A stretch of DNA of 6,922 nt from Oscillospiraceae bacterium (GCA_017550765.1 JAFZOC010000243.1:1-6922), one strand, 5' to 3'; shown: positions 1 to 5,957, counted from the first letter of the stretch. Numbers and translations are program-made. Notes: generated from the sequence alone by a model not told the origin.

Positions 1-254
1 AACGCGTCTTGGATCGCGTCCAGATCCGGGTGCCGGAAGAAGATCTGCTCATAGGTCCCGTGACTGTCCCAGTGGGAACGGGCGGCCCGCAGCTCCCGCA
101 GCGCCTCTTCACGCTCACCGCGTCCCGCCGCCTGCTCCACCCGTAGCAGGTGGTCTTCCACTGCGCCGGTGAGCCGGTCAGCGGCCCGCAGATCCAGGAC
201 AGTGCCCAGGACCAGGGCCAGCAGGAGCCCGACCGCGACGATCTCGCGCTTCAT
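1..254 (-). CDS. DUF4363 family protein, 3' end beyond the window
   Basis: The first 84 codons are visible, starting MKREIVAVGLLLALVLG. A hydrophobic segment at residues 4-20 should act as a membrane anchor or uncleaved signal, followed by a charged helical region (residues 22-60) and the stretch GTYEQIFFRHPDLDAI (66-81). This layout matches small DUF4363 proteins, which in clostridia usually sit directly downstream of a DUF421/YetF gene, as here. The start is well supported: the ATG (254-252) overlaps the DUF421 stop in an ATGA arrangement, and a GGAG within AAAAAGGAGAA lies 8 bases upstream inside the end of the DUF421 gene, so the two are probably translationally coupled. The function of the family is not known; a membrane-associated partner of the DUF421 protein is inference. 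The C-terminus is cut by the window edge. Confidence 0.85.
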   Translation of the reverse strand, partial: MKREIVAVGLLLALVLGTVLDLRAADRLTGAVEDHLLRVEQAAGRGEREEALRELRAARSHWDSHGTYEQIFFRHPDLDAIQDA

Positions 255-931
255 GTCGACTTCTCCTTTTTCGCGAAGTATACCTGCCCGGAAGGGGTCG
301 CCGTCAGCAGGAAGACCTCCTCCGGCGCGGAGGCGCCGTGGTCCCGGAGCTGCTCCAGCAGCCAGGCCCTGTCCCGCCCCAGGTGCCGGAGATTGCCTCC
401 CAGCACCCGCCCGTCGCTGATGAGGATGAGCGGATAGCCTCCGGGACCGGCGTCCAGCCCCATCTGGGCCGGGGTCACGGGGCTCTGGTCGGGGAAGAGG
501 ATCGCGTTGAGCCGCCCGTTGGTCTCCAGGACCCCGGTCTCCACGGTGCTCAGATCGGTGATGCCCTGGGAGCGCAGCTCCTGCATCAGCTCGTCCAGGG
601 TGAAGCGGTCCCGGAACATCTCCTCCTGGAGGATCTTCCCCTGGGAGATGAGAAGGCTCGGCCGCCCGAAGATCAGCTCCCGCAGCCGGATGTTCTTGAG
701 ACAGAGACCGGAGATCACGATCTCGCAGCAGAAGAGCACCAGGATCGGTACCAGCCCGTTGATCAGAGGGATCCCCATGTCCTGCAGGGGATGGGACGCC
801 AGATCTGCGATCAGCGCCGCCAATACGAATTCCGAGAGCTCCATCTCGCCCAGCTGGCGCTTGCCCAGCAGACGCATGGTGAGCAGGAGCGCAAAATAGA
901 TGATCAGGGTCCGCGCGAGCACGATGGCCAT
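251..931 (-). CDS. DUF421 (YetF-type) membrane protein
   Basis: A 226-residue protein of the size usual for the YetF/DUF421 family. Hydrophobic stretches near residues 3-22, 33-50 and 55-79 are the expected N-terminal membrane helices. The family signature lies between and after them: RLLGKRQLGEMELSEF (20-35), then the cytoplasmic part with GRPSLLISQGKI (89-100) and ITDLSTVETGVLETNGRLN (124-142). The open frame extends upstream of the chosen start, but ATG 931-929 is preferred because AGGAGG (945-940) sits 8 bases before it and the protein then begins at the first membrane helix. It is divergent from the NagB-like gene with a 77-base gap that must hold both promoters; I see no clear sigma-A match there. 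It forms an operon with the DUF4363 gene. The family's biochemical role is poorly understood. Confidence 0.92.
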   Translation of the reverse strand: MAIVLARTLIIYFALLLTMRLLGKRQLGEMELSEFVLAALIADLASHPLQDMGIPLINGLVPILVLFCCEIVISGLCLKNIRLRELIFGRPSLLISQGKILQEEMFRDRFTLDELMQELRSQGITDLSTVETGVLETNGRLNAILFPDQSPVTPAQMGLDAGPGGYPLILISDGRVLGGNLRHLGRDRAWLLEQLRDHGASAPEEVFLLTATPSGQVYFAKKEKST

Positions 932-1008
932 AGCATACGCCTCCTGTGTTTGCGTTAGTTTGCCCGGACCACCGCCGCTTATGCGACGCGGGGAAGGAGA
1001 GCCATCCG

Positions 1009-1707
1009 ATGAGAACGATCGTAGATCTGAAACAGCTCTGCTGCCGCAGGGCGGCGGAGGATATCCGCCGGCTCCTGGCGGAGCGGCCCGACGCCGTGCT
1101 GGCCCTGACTGCGGGCCGCACCATGACGCCGCTGTACGCGGAGCTGGTGCGCCTGGTGCGGGGAGGGGCGATGAGCCTCGCAAGGGCCCGCGTCTTCACT
1201 GTCGCGGAGTTCGAGGGCGGAGACGAGGCGCTCAGCTGCCGCCGCCAGATCGAAGAGGAACTGATCGGGCGGACTGACCTGGACCCGGACAAATGCCGTT
1301 TCCTCTCCGCCGAGACCGCGGAGGGCTATGACGACGCCATCCGGGAGGCCGGCGGGCTGGATATGGCGGTGCTGGGCCTGGGCGATAACGCCCACATCGG
1401 CTTCAATGAGCCCGCCACGCCCTTCGAGTCCTACACCCACCGCCAGAAGCTCACCGACGCCACCCGCCGCCAGCTGACGGAGCATTTCGGCGCGCCGGAG
1501 CGCGTCCCGGAGCATGGCTGGACCATGGGGATCAAGACCCTGGTGAGCGCGCGGCAGATCCTTCTCCTGGCCTTTGGCGAGGAGAAGACGGAGCCCGCCT
1601 TCCGCATGCTATACGCCCGCACCGACAGCGCGGTGCCTGCCGCTTTTTTGCAGATCCCGCTGAACGTGACGGTATATCTGGACGAGGCGGCTGCGAAGAA
1701 GATCTGA
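1009..1707 (+). CDS. NagB-like sugar-phosphate isomerase/deaminase, divergent active site
   Basis: A 232-residue protein of the glucosamine-6-phosphate deaminase / 6-phosphogluconolactonase superfamily. The best landmark is LGLGDNAHIGFNEP (122-135), holding the equivalents of NagB His143 (H129) and Glu148 (E134), then TMGIKTL (172-178), FGEEKTEPA (189-197) and LQIPLNVTVYLDEAA (214-228). Two core motifs are altered. The phosphate loop, usually TGSTP, reads AGRTMTP (35-41). The usual MDEY/LDEY, whose Asp is the proton acceptor in NagB (Asp72 in E. coli), reads VAEF (65-68), so that Asp is Ala. Either the substrate or mechanism differs, or the protein has lost activity. The start ATG follows GGGAAGGAGA; an upstream GTG at 946 keeps the frame open but lacks such a site. 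It lies 156 bases upstream of glmM, suggesting hexosamine-phosphate metabolism. Calling it nagB outright would overstate the evidence. Confidence 0.82.
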   Translation: MRTIVDLKQLCCRRAAEDIRRLLAERPDAVLALTAGRTMTPLYAELVRLVRGGAMSLARARVFTVAEFEGGDEALSCRRQIEEELIGRTDLDPDKCRFLSAETAEGYDDAIREAGGLDMAVLGLGDNAHIGFNEPATPFESYTHRQKLTDATRRQLTEHFGAPERVPEHGWTMGIKTLVSARQILLLAFGEEKTEPAFRMLYARTDSAVPAAFLQIPLNVTVYLDEAAAKKI

Positions 1708-1724
1708 GAAGACGAAGACACAGC

Positions 1725-1793
1725 GCCCCCTTTGCCGTGCGCAGGCTCGTCCGCGCCGCGGGGACAGGGGGCTCTCGGCGCGTATCGCGCCGA
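1725..1793 (+). other. Two inverted repeats in the leader before the glmM-like gene
   Basis: In the 156-base gap before the GlmM gene, GCCCCCT (1725-1731) can pair with AGGGGGC (1766-1772), enclosing 34 bases. Immediately after, TCGGCGCG (1775-1782) and CGCGCCGA (1786-1793) form a perfect 8-bp stem with a 3-base loop. Neither is followed by a run of T, so a simple intrinsic terminator is not supported. They may be an RNA leader structure, a processing site or a protein-binding palindrome. I recognise no known riboswitch; the glmS ribozyme, the obvious candidate for an amino-sugar gene, is not evident here. Confidence 0.4.
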
Positions 1794-1863
1794 CCTGGCC
1801 GCGGGCACGCGGACGGGACCGCAGGCTGAGACTGCGGATACAAGACTTACAGGGAGGACCATC

Positions 1864-3213
1864 ATGGGCAAATATTTCGGGACCGACGGCTTCCGCGGGG
1901 AGGCCAACAAGACGCTGACCGTGGAGCACGCTTTCCGCATCGGCCGCTATCTGGGCTGGTGGTTCGGTCGGGACCACAAGGCCATGGTCGTGATCGGCAA
2001 GGACACGCGCCGCTCCAGCTATATGTTCGAGAACGCGCTCTGCGCGGGCCTGACGGCCTCCGGCGCGGACGCCTATCTCCTGCACGTCACCAGCACCCCC
2101 AGCGTCTCCTACGTCACCCGCTCGGACGACTTCGACTGCGGCATCATGATCTCCGCCAGCCACAACCCCTACTATGACAACGGCATCAAACTCATCAACT
2201 CCCACGGGGAGAAGATGGAGGAGGAAGTGCTCGACGGGATCGAGGCCTATCTGGACTCGGACGAGGAGCTGCCCTACGCCGTCGGCGCGGAGATCGGGCG
2301 TACGGTGGACTACGCCGCAGGGCGCAATCGCTACATCGGCTATCTGATCAGTCTGGCCACGCGCTCGTTCAAGGGGTTCCGGGTGGGCCTGGACTGCGCC
2401 AACGGCAGCACCTGGATGATGGCCAAGAGCGTGTTCGACGCCCTGGGCGCGGACACCTATGTGATCGCCGACCGGCCGGACGGCCTGAACATCAACGTGG
2501 ACTGCGGCTCCACCCACATCGAGAACTTGCAGCGTCTGGTCCGGGAGCAGGAGCTGGATCTGGGCTTCGCCTTCGACGGCGACGCGGACCGCTGTCTGGC
2601 CGTGGACGGGAAGGGCAATGTGATCACCGGCGACCACATCCTGTACGTCTGCGCCAAGTATATGCAGGACAAGGGACGCCTGGGCGGCAGCAAGGTCGTC
2701 ACCACCATCATGTCCAACATGGGCCTTTACAAAGCTCTGGACGCGCTGGGCATCGGCTATGAGAAGACCCCGGTGGGCGACAAGTATGTGGCGGAGAACA
2801 TGCGCCGCAACGGCCACCTGATCGGCGGCGAGCAGTCCGGCCACATCATCTTCGGCCGCTATGCCACCTCCGGCGACGGCATCCTCACCGCGATCAAGGT
2901 CATGGAGGCGGTGATCGGCTCCAAGCGCACGCTGGCGGAGCTGGCCTCCGGCATGACCATGTACCCCCAGCGCCTGAAGAACGTGGTCGTCACCGACAAG
3001 GACGAGACCCTGGCCTGTCCCGAGGTCCAGGCGGCCAGGGAGGCCGTGGAGCGGTCCCTGGGCGAGGAGGGCCGCGTGGTCCTGCGCAAGAGCGGCACCG
3101 AGCCCCTGCTGCGGGTGATGGTGGAGGCCGCCAGCCAGGAGCTGTGCGAGGAGAAGTGCGATGAGATCATCGCGGCCATGGACGCCGCGGGGATGCTCAT
3201 CCGGGTGAGATGA
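1864..3213 (+). CDS. glmM: Phosphoglucosamine mutase-type phosphohexomutase (GlmM-like)
   Basis: A 449-residue alpha-D-phosphohexomutase, the normal GlmM length, expected to convert GlcN-6-P to GlcN-1-P in the cytosol. All four domain signatures are present in order: KYFGTDGFRG at the N-terminus (3-12), the phosphoserine loop ISASHNP (96-102, phosphorylated Ser probably S99), the metal-binding loop DGDADR (238-243), the sugar-binding loop GGEQSGH (321-327), and the phosphate-binding loop RKSGTEPLLRVMVE (408-421). GEQSGH together with RKSGTEP points to the GlmM subgroup rather than phosphomannomutase. The frame is open upstream, but ATG 1864 is chosen because GGGAGG (1852-1857) lies 6 bases before it and the protein then starts where GlmM proteins do. 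It is flanked by a NagB-like gene and an acetyltransferase-like gene, so it may be a pathway-specific second copy rather than the housekeeping glmM. The rest of the genome would be needed to tell. Confidence 0.93.
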   Translation: MGKYFGTDGFRGEANKTLTVEHAFRIGRYLGWWFGRDHKAMVVIGKDTRRSSYMFENALCAGLTASGADAYLLHVTSTPSVSYVTRSDDFDCGIMISASHNPYYDNGIKLINSHGEKMEEEVLDGIEAYLDSDEELPYAVGAEIGRTVDYAAGRNRYIGYLISLATRSFKGFRVGLDCANGSTWMMAKSVFDALGADTYVIADRPDGLNINVDCGSTHIENLQRLVREQELDLGFAFDGDADRCLAVDGKGNVITGDHILYVCAKYMQDKGRLGGSKVVTTIMSNMGLYKALDALGIGYEKTPVGDKYVAENMRRNGHLIGGEQSGHIIFGRYATSGDGILTAIKVMEAVIGSKRTLAELASGMTMYPQRLKNVVVTDKDETLACPEVQAAREAVERSLGEEGRVVLRKSGTEPLLRVMVEAASQELCEEKCDEIIAAMDAAGMLIRVR

Positions 3214-3244
3214 CCCGCCCGGCGCGGGAGAGCGGAGGAGAACG

Positions 3245-3904
3245 ATGATCGAGATCGAGGAACTGCTGGACCTGGAGCACAGCATCGCCGCGCCCCTGTT
3301 CGCGGGCAAGACCTGGCCCTGGGAAGTGCTGGACGGCATCAAGGCCTTCATCCTGGAGCTGGGCGAGACCCTGGACCCGGCGGAGTTCGACCATCCGGCC
3401 GAGGGCGTCTGGATCGCCAAGGACGCCACGGTCTTCCCCAGCGCCTACATCGGCGCGCCCTGCATCATCGACCATGGGGCCGAGGTGCGCCACTGTGCCT
3501 TCATCCGCGGCAGCGCGATCGTGGGGAAGGGCGCCGTGGTGGGCAATTCCGTGGAGCTGAAGAACGCGATCCTCTTCGACAAGGTCCAGGTGCCCCATTA
3601 CAACTATGTGGGCGACTCGGTCCTGGGCTATCGGGCCCATATGGGCGCGGGCTCCATCACCTCCAATGTGAAGAGCGACAAGACCCTGGTGGTGGTCAAG
3701 GAGCCGGGCGAGCCCCATGAGACGGGGCGGAAGAAGTTCGGCGCCATCCTGGGGGATATGGTGGAGGTCGGCTGCAACAGCGTGCTGAACCCCGGTACGG
3801 TGATCGGCCGCCGCTCCAACATCTACCCCACCTCGTCGGTCCGGGGCGTGGTGCCCGCGGACAGCATCTATAAGGACAGGGAGCATATCGTCCAGAAGAA
3901 GTGA
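3245..3904 (+). CDS. Stand-alone GlmU-type left-handed beta-helix acetyltransferase
   Basis: A 219-residue protein: a helical N-terminal part (1-48) followed by hexapeptide-type repeats from about residue 52 to 205. It aligns with the acetyltransferase half of E. coli GlmU at the residues I remember as active there: R88 (Arg333), K106 (Lys351), H118 (His363, catalytic base), Y121 (Tyr366) and K164 (Lys392), with exactly matching spacing between the first four; the Asn377 position is H132. GAGSITSN (134-141) corresponds to GlmU GAGTITCN. The N-terminal uridylyltransferase domain is absent. The likely reaction is acetylation of GlcN-1-P or a similar amino-sugar phosphate, taking the product of the mutase encoded 31 bases upstream. 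Annotation pipelines may call such proteins UDP-GlcNAc pyrophosphorylase, which the visible domain does not support. Start: GGAGG (3234-3238) lies 6 bases before the ATG. The gene ends just before a strong terminator. Confidence 0.85.
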   Translation: MIEIEELLDLEHSIAAPLFAGKTWPWEVLDGIKAFILELGETLDPAEFDHPAEGVWIAKDATVFPSAYIGAPCIIDHGAEVRHCAFIRGSAIVGKGAVVGNSVELKNAILFDKVQVPHYNYVGDSVLGYRAHMGAGSITSNVKSDKTLVVVKEPGEPHETGRKKFGAILGDMVEVGCNSVLNPGTVIGRRSNIYPTSSVRGVVPADSIYKDREHIVQKK

Positions 3905-3926
3905 GTTTTCCGGCGGTGCTCCGGAG

Positions 3927-3973
3927 AAAAGCCCCCTCCCGGAGGAGAATGATCCTTTGGGAGGGGGCTTTTT
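3927..3973 (+). terminator. Rho-independent terminator of the amino-sugar cluster
   Basis: GCCCCCTCCC (3931-3940) pairs perfectly with GGGAGGGGGC (3959-3968), a 10-bp stem with an 18-base loop. It is preceded by AAAA and followed by TTTTT, so it could work in both directions. It starts 23 bases after the stop codon of the acetyltransferase-like gene. Confidence 0.92.
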
Positions 3974-4057
3974 GCGTCTGTTCGAACGAGGCGATGGGCC
4001 ACGAGGAAGAGACCCGGCGCGGCAGGAGAGGCCGGAGAGGGCGACGGGGACGGCGCG

Positions 4058-4462
4058 GTGTCACCGGAAGGCGACAGCAGCGGCGAGGACGCAGATCCGC
4101 CCTTGCAGGAGCGCGCAGAAGATGGTAGTATGGAAGACAGGGGCGGCCGGTACATCCAGGGCCCGGACGGAAAGATGCAGGGCAGCCTGCCGGAAGGCGG
4201 GGGAGCTGCGGGCGGAGAAAAAGCGATCCGCGCCCAGAACAAGGCCCAGCTTGAGAAGGGTATCCGGTCCCTCAAAAAGAGGATGACCGAGCACATGCGA
4301 TATATAGAAGACCCGAAAGGCCATGTCCCAGATTGGGATAGCTTGTCTCAGGAAAGAAAAGATAAATATCTCAAGCATTGGGCTGAAGAGATCAAGGCTT
4401 TTCAATCGTCGATAAAGGCAAGAGAAGCGGCCGTCATCGAGAGAGAAGGTGAAATGAAGTGA
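4058..4462 (+). pseudogene. C-terminal remnant of a phage head-associated protein with variable, AT-richer tail
   Basis: A 134-residue frame with two unlike parts. Residues 1-54 are low-complexity, acidic and Gly-rich, including GGRYIQGPDGKMQGSLPEGGG (29-49, split by a flexible linker), typical of the end of a phage structural protein. Residues 57-134 are a charged, mostly helical domain with HMRYIEDPKGHVPDWDS (79-95) and KHWAEEIKAFQSSI (106-119). The DNA changes too: 4321-4380 is 24/60 GC, far below the surroundings. The frame stays open upstream to a TGA at 3950 with protein-like acidic sequence from about 4022. The GTG at 4058 has no good ribosome binding site, nor has ATG 4130, so I read this as a gene that lost its 5' end. 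The tail may be an effector or toxin-type tip, since a small gene follows with a GTGA overlap; that is inference, and no catalytic motif is recognised. Confidence 0.6.
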
Positions 4463-4686
4463 TCCAGATAAGCGTAGAAGACCTCAGCTACATCGTAAAA
4501 AGACTTCTCGACCATGCGAGGAGTACTCGCGATGCGTGTAAGAAAAATAAAGACGACACCCTTGAAGCGGGGCGTCATGACGGATGCTATGAGATGCTGG
4601 ATATCCTCCAGTGTGAGCTGGAAGCCGCAGGAGTGGATCTGCAGGAGATCGGCTTTGACGTAGATCTTCTGAAAGAACTGTTCTGA
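4459..4686 (+). CDS. Small acidic protein coupled to the phage remnant gene (immunity-like, unproven)
   Basis: A 75-residue, acidic, apparently all-helical protein without signal peptide or membrane segment. The second half, GRHDGCYEMLDILQCELE (38-55) and then GVDLQEIGFDVDLLKELF (58-75), resembles small conserved proteins that I recall beside phage head genes in clostridia; the family has no assigned function that I know. The start is the GTG at 4459, overlapping the upstream TGA in a GTGA arrangement, with GAAGGTG 7-8 bases before it, so translation would be coupled to the preceding gene. It is followed after 19 bases by a good terminator, making the two genes a closed unit. Base composition is also AT-richer than the host genes (4501-4560 is 29/60 GC). 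The position after an effector-like tail suggests an immunity or chaperone role. Unlike its neighbours on both sides, this gene is intact. Confidence 0.65.
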   Translation: MIQISVEDLSYIVKRLLDHARSTRDACKKNKDDTLEAGRHDGCYEMLDILQCELEAAGVDLQEIGFDVDLLKELF

Positions 4687-4705
4687 GCTTCTAAAACCAA
4701 ATACG

Positions 4706-4738
4706 AAAGCACGATGCGAAGATGCACCGTGCTTTTTT
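4706..4738 (+). terminator. Rho-independent terminator after the small acidic gene
   Basis: AAAGCACG (4706-4713) pairs with CGTGCTTT (4728-4735). After one A-C mismatch the stem continues with TGC (4715-4717) and GCA (4724-4726), closing a 6-base loop. A T6 run follows at 4733-4738. A terminator inside what would be a phage late operon suggests that the gene pair before it is an insertable cargo unit. Confidence 0.88.
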
Positions 4739-4814
4739 GCTGCCCCGAAACGGGAGAGACAGACCGCCGCACCGGTCCGTGCCGACATGCAACGGCGAGG
4801 GAAGGAGACATGAT

Positions 4815-5063
4815 ATGGATATCGAGATCCGGGCCGACGGGGCCCACATCTCCGGCTATGGCTACGCCACGGAGAAGAAGAGCCGGCCGGTGATGACGCC
4901 GCGGGGGAAGGTGATCGAGGTGATCGAGCCGCGGGCCTTCGAGCGGGCGATCTCCCGGGCGGGCTGCATCAGCGTGATGGTGGACCACGACAAAGCGCAC
5001 ATCTACGCCAACACCGAGGACAGCAGCTGCACGCTCTACGAGGACGCGATCGGCCTGCACGCA
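4815..5063 (+). pseudogene. HK97-family prohead protease (peptidase S78), 5' fragment
   Basis: The first 83 codons read like the N-terminus of a caudovirus prohead maturation protease, the enzyme that trims scaffold and capsid protein during head assembly: MDIEIRADGAHISGYGYATE (1-20), KSRPVMTPRGKVIEVIEPRAF (22-42, conserved core), then ISVMVDHDKAHIYANTED (52-69), where H58 is probably the His of the Ser-His protease, and YEDAIGLHA (75-83). After codon 83 the similarity stops. The frame stays open to 5903 only by running antisense through the next gene, so the 393-residue reading is artificial. The catalytic Ser region and the rest of the fold (normally some 150-200 residues in all) are missing, so no activity is expected. 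The start is firm: AAGGAG (4802-4807) lies 7 bases before the ATG. The terminator hairpin of the facing gene begins three bases after the break. Confidence 0.82.
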
Positions 5064-5065
5064 AC

Positions 5066-5102
5066 GAGCCCCCTTAGACGCGAGAGGCATCCAAGGGGGC
5101 TC
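5066..5102 (-). terminator. Probable terminator of the minus-strand clostridial gene
   Basis: GAGCCCCCTT (5066-5075) and AAGGGGGCTC (5093-5102) form a perfect 10-bp stem with a 17-base loop, starting 3 bases past the minus-strand stop codon. Read on the minus strand, the stem is followed by GTTGCGTGC rather than a T run. This suggests that the original T tract was removed at the phage junction, or that the site is weak. Confidence 0.6.
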
Positions 5103-5105
5103 TGC

Positions 5106-5897
5106 TCACACCATGCTGCGGTATTCCTCCGCATTCTCCACGGAGTTGGGCGGGAAGAACTCCTCCACCGGGAAGCGGATCCGGCTGAAGAGCTCGCAGG
5201 GATCGTCCTCGGTAGCGCCGGGGCATTCCTTGTCAGGCACGCTGTATTCATAGGCCGGGATCAGCAGCTGGGTATCCAGCTCCAGGCGGATGATGCTGAA
5301 CTGGCCCAGAGTGGCGTACCAGCGCCGGGAAGTGTCGGTGAGGACCAGCGGCTCCGGGAAAGCGTCGGCGATGAAGCCCGGGATGGTCCGCTGCTCCAGC
5401 TCCGTGGGGCAGAGACAGTCGGCGTCGGTCAGCTTCATGTGCAGCGCGATGGGATCCACCGAGCCCACCACCGCGACGGGCAGATCCTTCGTCACGGCAG
5501 GCGGCGCGCTGTCCTCGGAGCTGAAAGTCTTGACGCTGCCCTCGCTGCCAAAGAGCATGGCGCGCTTGTCGAAGATCGCGAGGCCCTGGACGCTGTTCCC
5601 GGCGGGGAAGGTCTCGCCCACCACACGGTAGAAGTAGCTGCAGTCCACGGTGTACCAGCCCCGGTCGAAGCTGATGGGCTCCACCCGCACGGCGCAATAG
5701 AGGAGCTCTGCGCTCCGCGGACGGATGCTCAGGGCGTTCTCTATGTAGGACTGGCTGGTGACGGTGGGGAAGACGCGGAGATCTTCGATGCAGTCCTTGT
5801 CGCGGCAGCTGTCGAAGATCTTGCGGGTGTTGATGGATACGGCCTCCCGGATCACGGGCTCCTTGCCCGCCGGCCCGGGGATCGGTCTGTCTGCCAT
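5106..5897 (-). CDS. Conserved clostridial protein of unknown function
   Basis: A 263-residue soluble-looking protein, with no signal peptide or membrane helix, apparently two beta-rich halves. I recall the pattern from many spore-forming clostridia but know no established name or function. Landmarks are IFDSCRDKDCIEDLRVFPT (27-45), RVEPISFDRGWYTVDCSYFY (71-90), GLAIFDKRAMLFGSEGSVKTF (105-125, conserved core), a short cysteine pair DADCLCPTE (158-166), YATLGQFSIIRLELDTQLLI (194-213), and DDPCELFSRIRFPVEEFFPP (231-250). Relatives as I remember them carry more cysteines in the central linker. The start is secure: CCCTCC on the plus strand (5905-5910) gives GGAGGG 7 bases before the ATG. It is monocistronic, convergent with the phage remnant, and preceded by a sequence fitting a mother-cell sporulation promoter, which suggests a spore-layer role. 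That role is inference. Confidence 0.83.
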   Translation of the reverse strand: MADRPIPGPAGKEPVIREAVSINTRKIFDSCRDKDCIEDLRVFPTVTSQSYIENALSIRPRSAELLYCAVRVEPISFDRGWYTVDCSYFYRVVGETFPAGNSVQGLAIFDKRAMLFGSEGSVKTFSSEDSAPPAVTKDLPVAVVGSVDPIALHMKLTDADCLCPTELEQRTIPGFIADAFPEPLVLTDTSRRWYATLGQFSIIRLELDTQLLIPAYEYSVPDKECPGATEDDPCELFSRIRFPVEEFFPPNSVENAEEYRSMV

Positions 5898-5929
5898 AGT
5901 TGATCCCTCCGATCGTTCAGATCTCGCTC

Positions 5930-5957
5930 TAGTCTATGCGAGAGACGTCGGCAGTGT
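5930..5957 (-). promoter_or_regulatory. Sigma-K (or sigma-E) like promoter for the minus-strand clostridial gene
   Basis: On the minus strand CATAGACTA (5938-5930) matches the sigma-K -10 pattern CATANNNTA exactly. A short AC -35 element (5957-5956) lies 17 bases upstream. A transcript would start about 25 bases before the ATG, just ahead of the GGAGGG. The AC element carries little information, so the match rests on the -10. Confidence 0.45.

Larger units (their letters stand above)
4020..5063 (+). mobile_element. Prophage head-module remnant, truncated at both ends
   Basis: Three adjacent plus-strand pieces look like an internal slice of a phage head-morphogenesis operon: the C-terminal end of a head-associated protein, a small coupled gene, and the N-terminus of an HK97-family prohead protease. 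The order fits phage head modules, where a minor head protein precedes the protease. The left limit is approximate: coding-like sequence in the phage frame can be followed back to about 4020, close behind the host terminator. The right limit is sharper, because protease-like sequence ends at about 5063, three bases before the stem of the next host gene's terminator hairpin. No integrase, portal, terminase or capsid gene is present, so the element cannot be mobile by itself. Confidence 0.7.

Noticed and set aside
932..1183. N-terminal extension of the DUF421 protein by 84 residues
   Set aside because: It would overlap the divergent NagB-like gene, is Pro/Arg-rich low-quality sequence, and ignores the AGGAGG located before ATG 931.
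1609..3429. A 606-residue minus-strand open frame
   Set aside because: It lies antisense to the complete GlmM gene and has His/Asp/Ala/Val-rich composition typical of the complement of GC-rich coding DNA. There is no domain or ribosome binding site.
3980..3987. TTCGAAC as a possible tRNA T-loop and phage attachment site
   Set aside because: The flanking bases do not form a T-arm stem and no other tRNA parts are present.
3901..4128. A 75-residue frame with a repeated Arg-Gly-Arg run, resembling an RGG-type protein
   Set aside because: The run comes from a purine-rich GC stretch read in the wrong frame. It crosses the terminator hairpin and has no ribosome binding site.
5064..5903. Continuation of the prohead protease frame to a 393-residue protein
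   Set aside because: Beyond codon 83 the sequence is the complement of the well-conserved minus-strand gene and shows no protease features.
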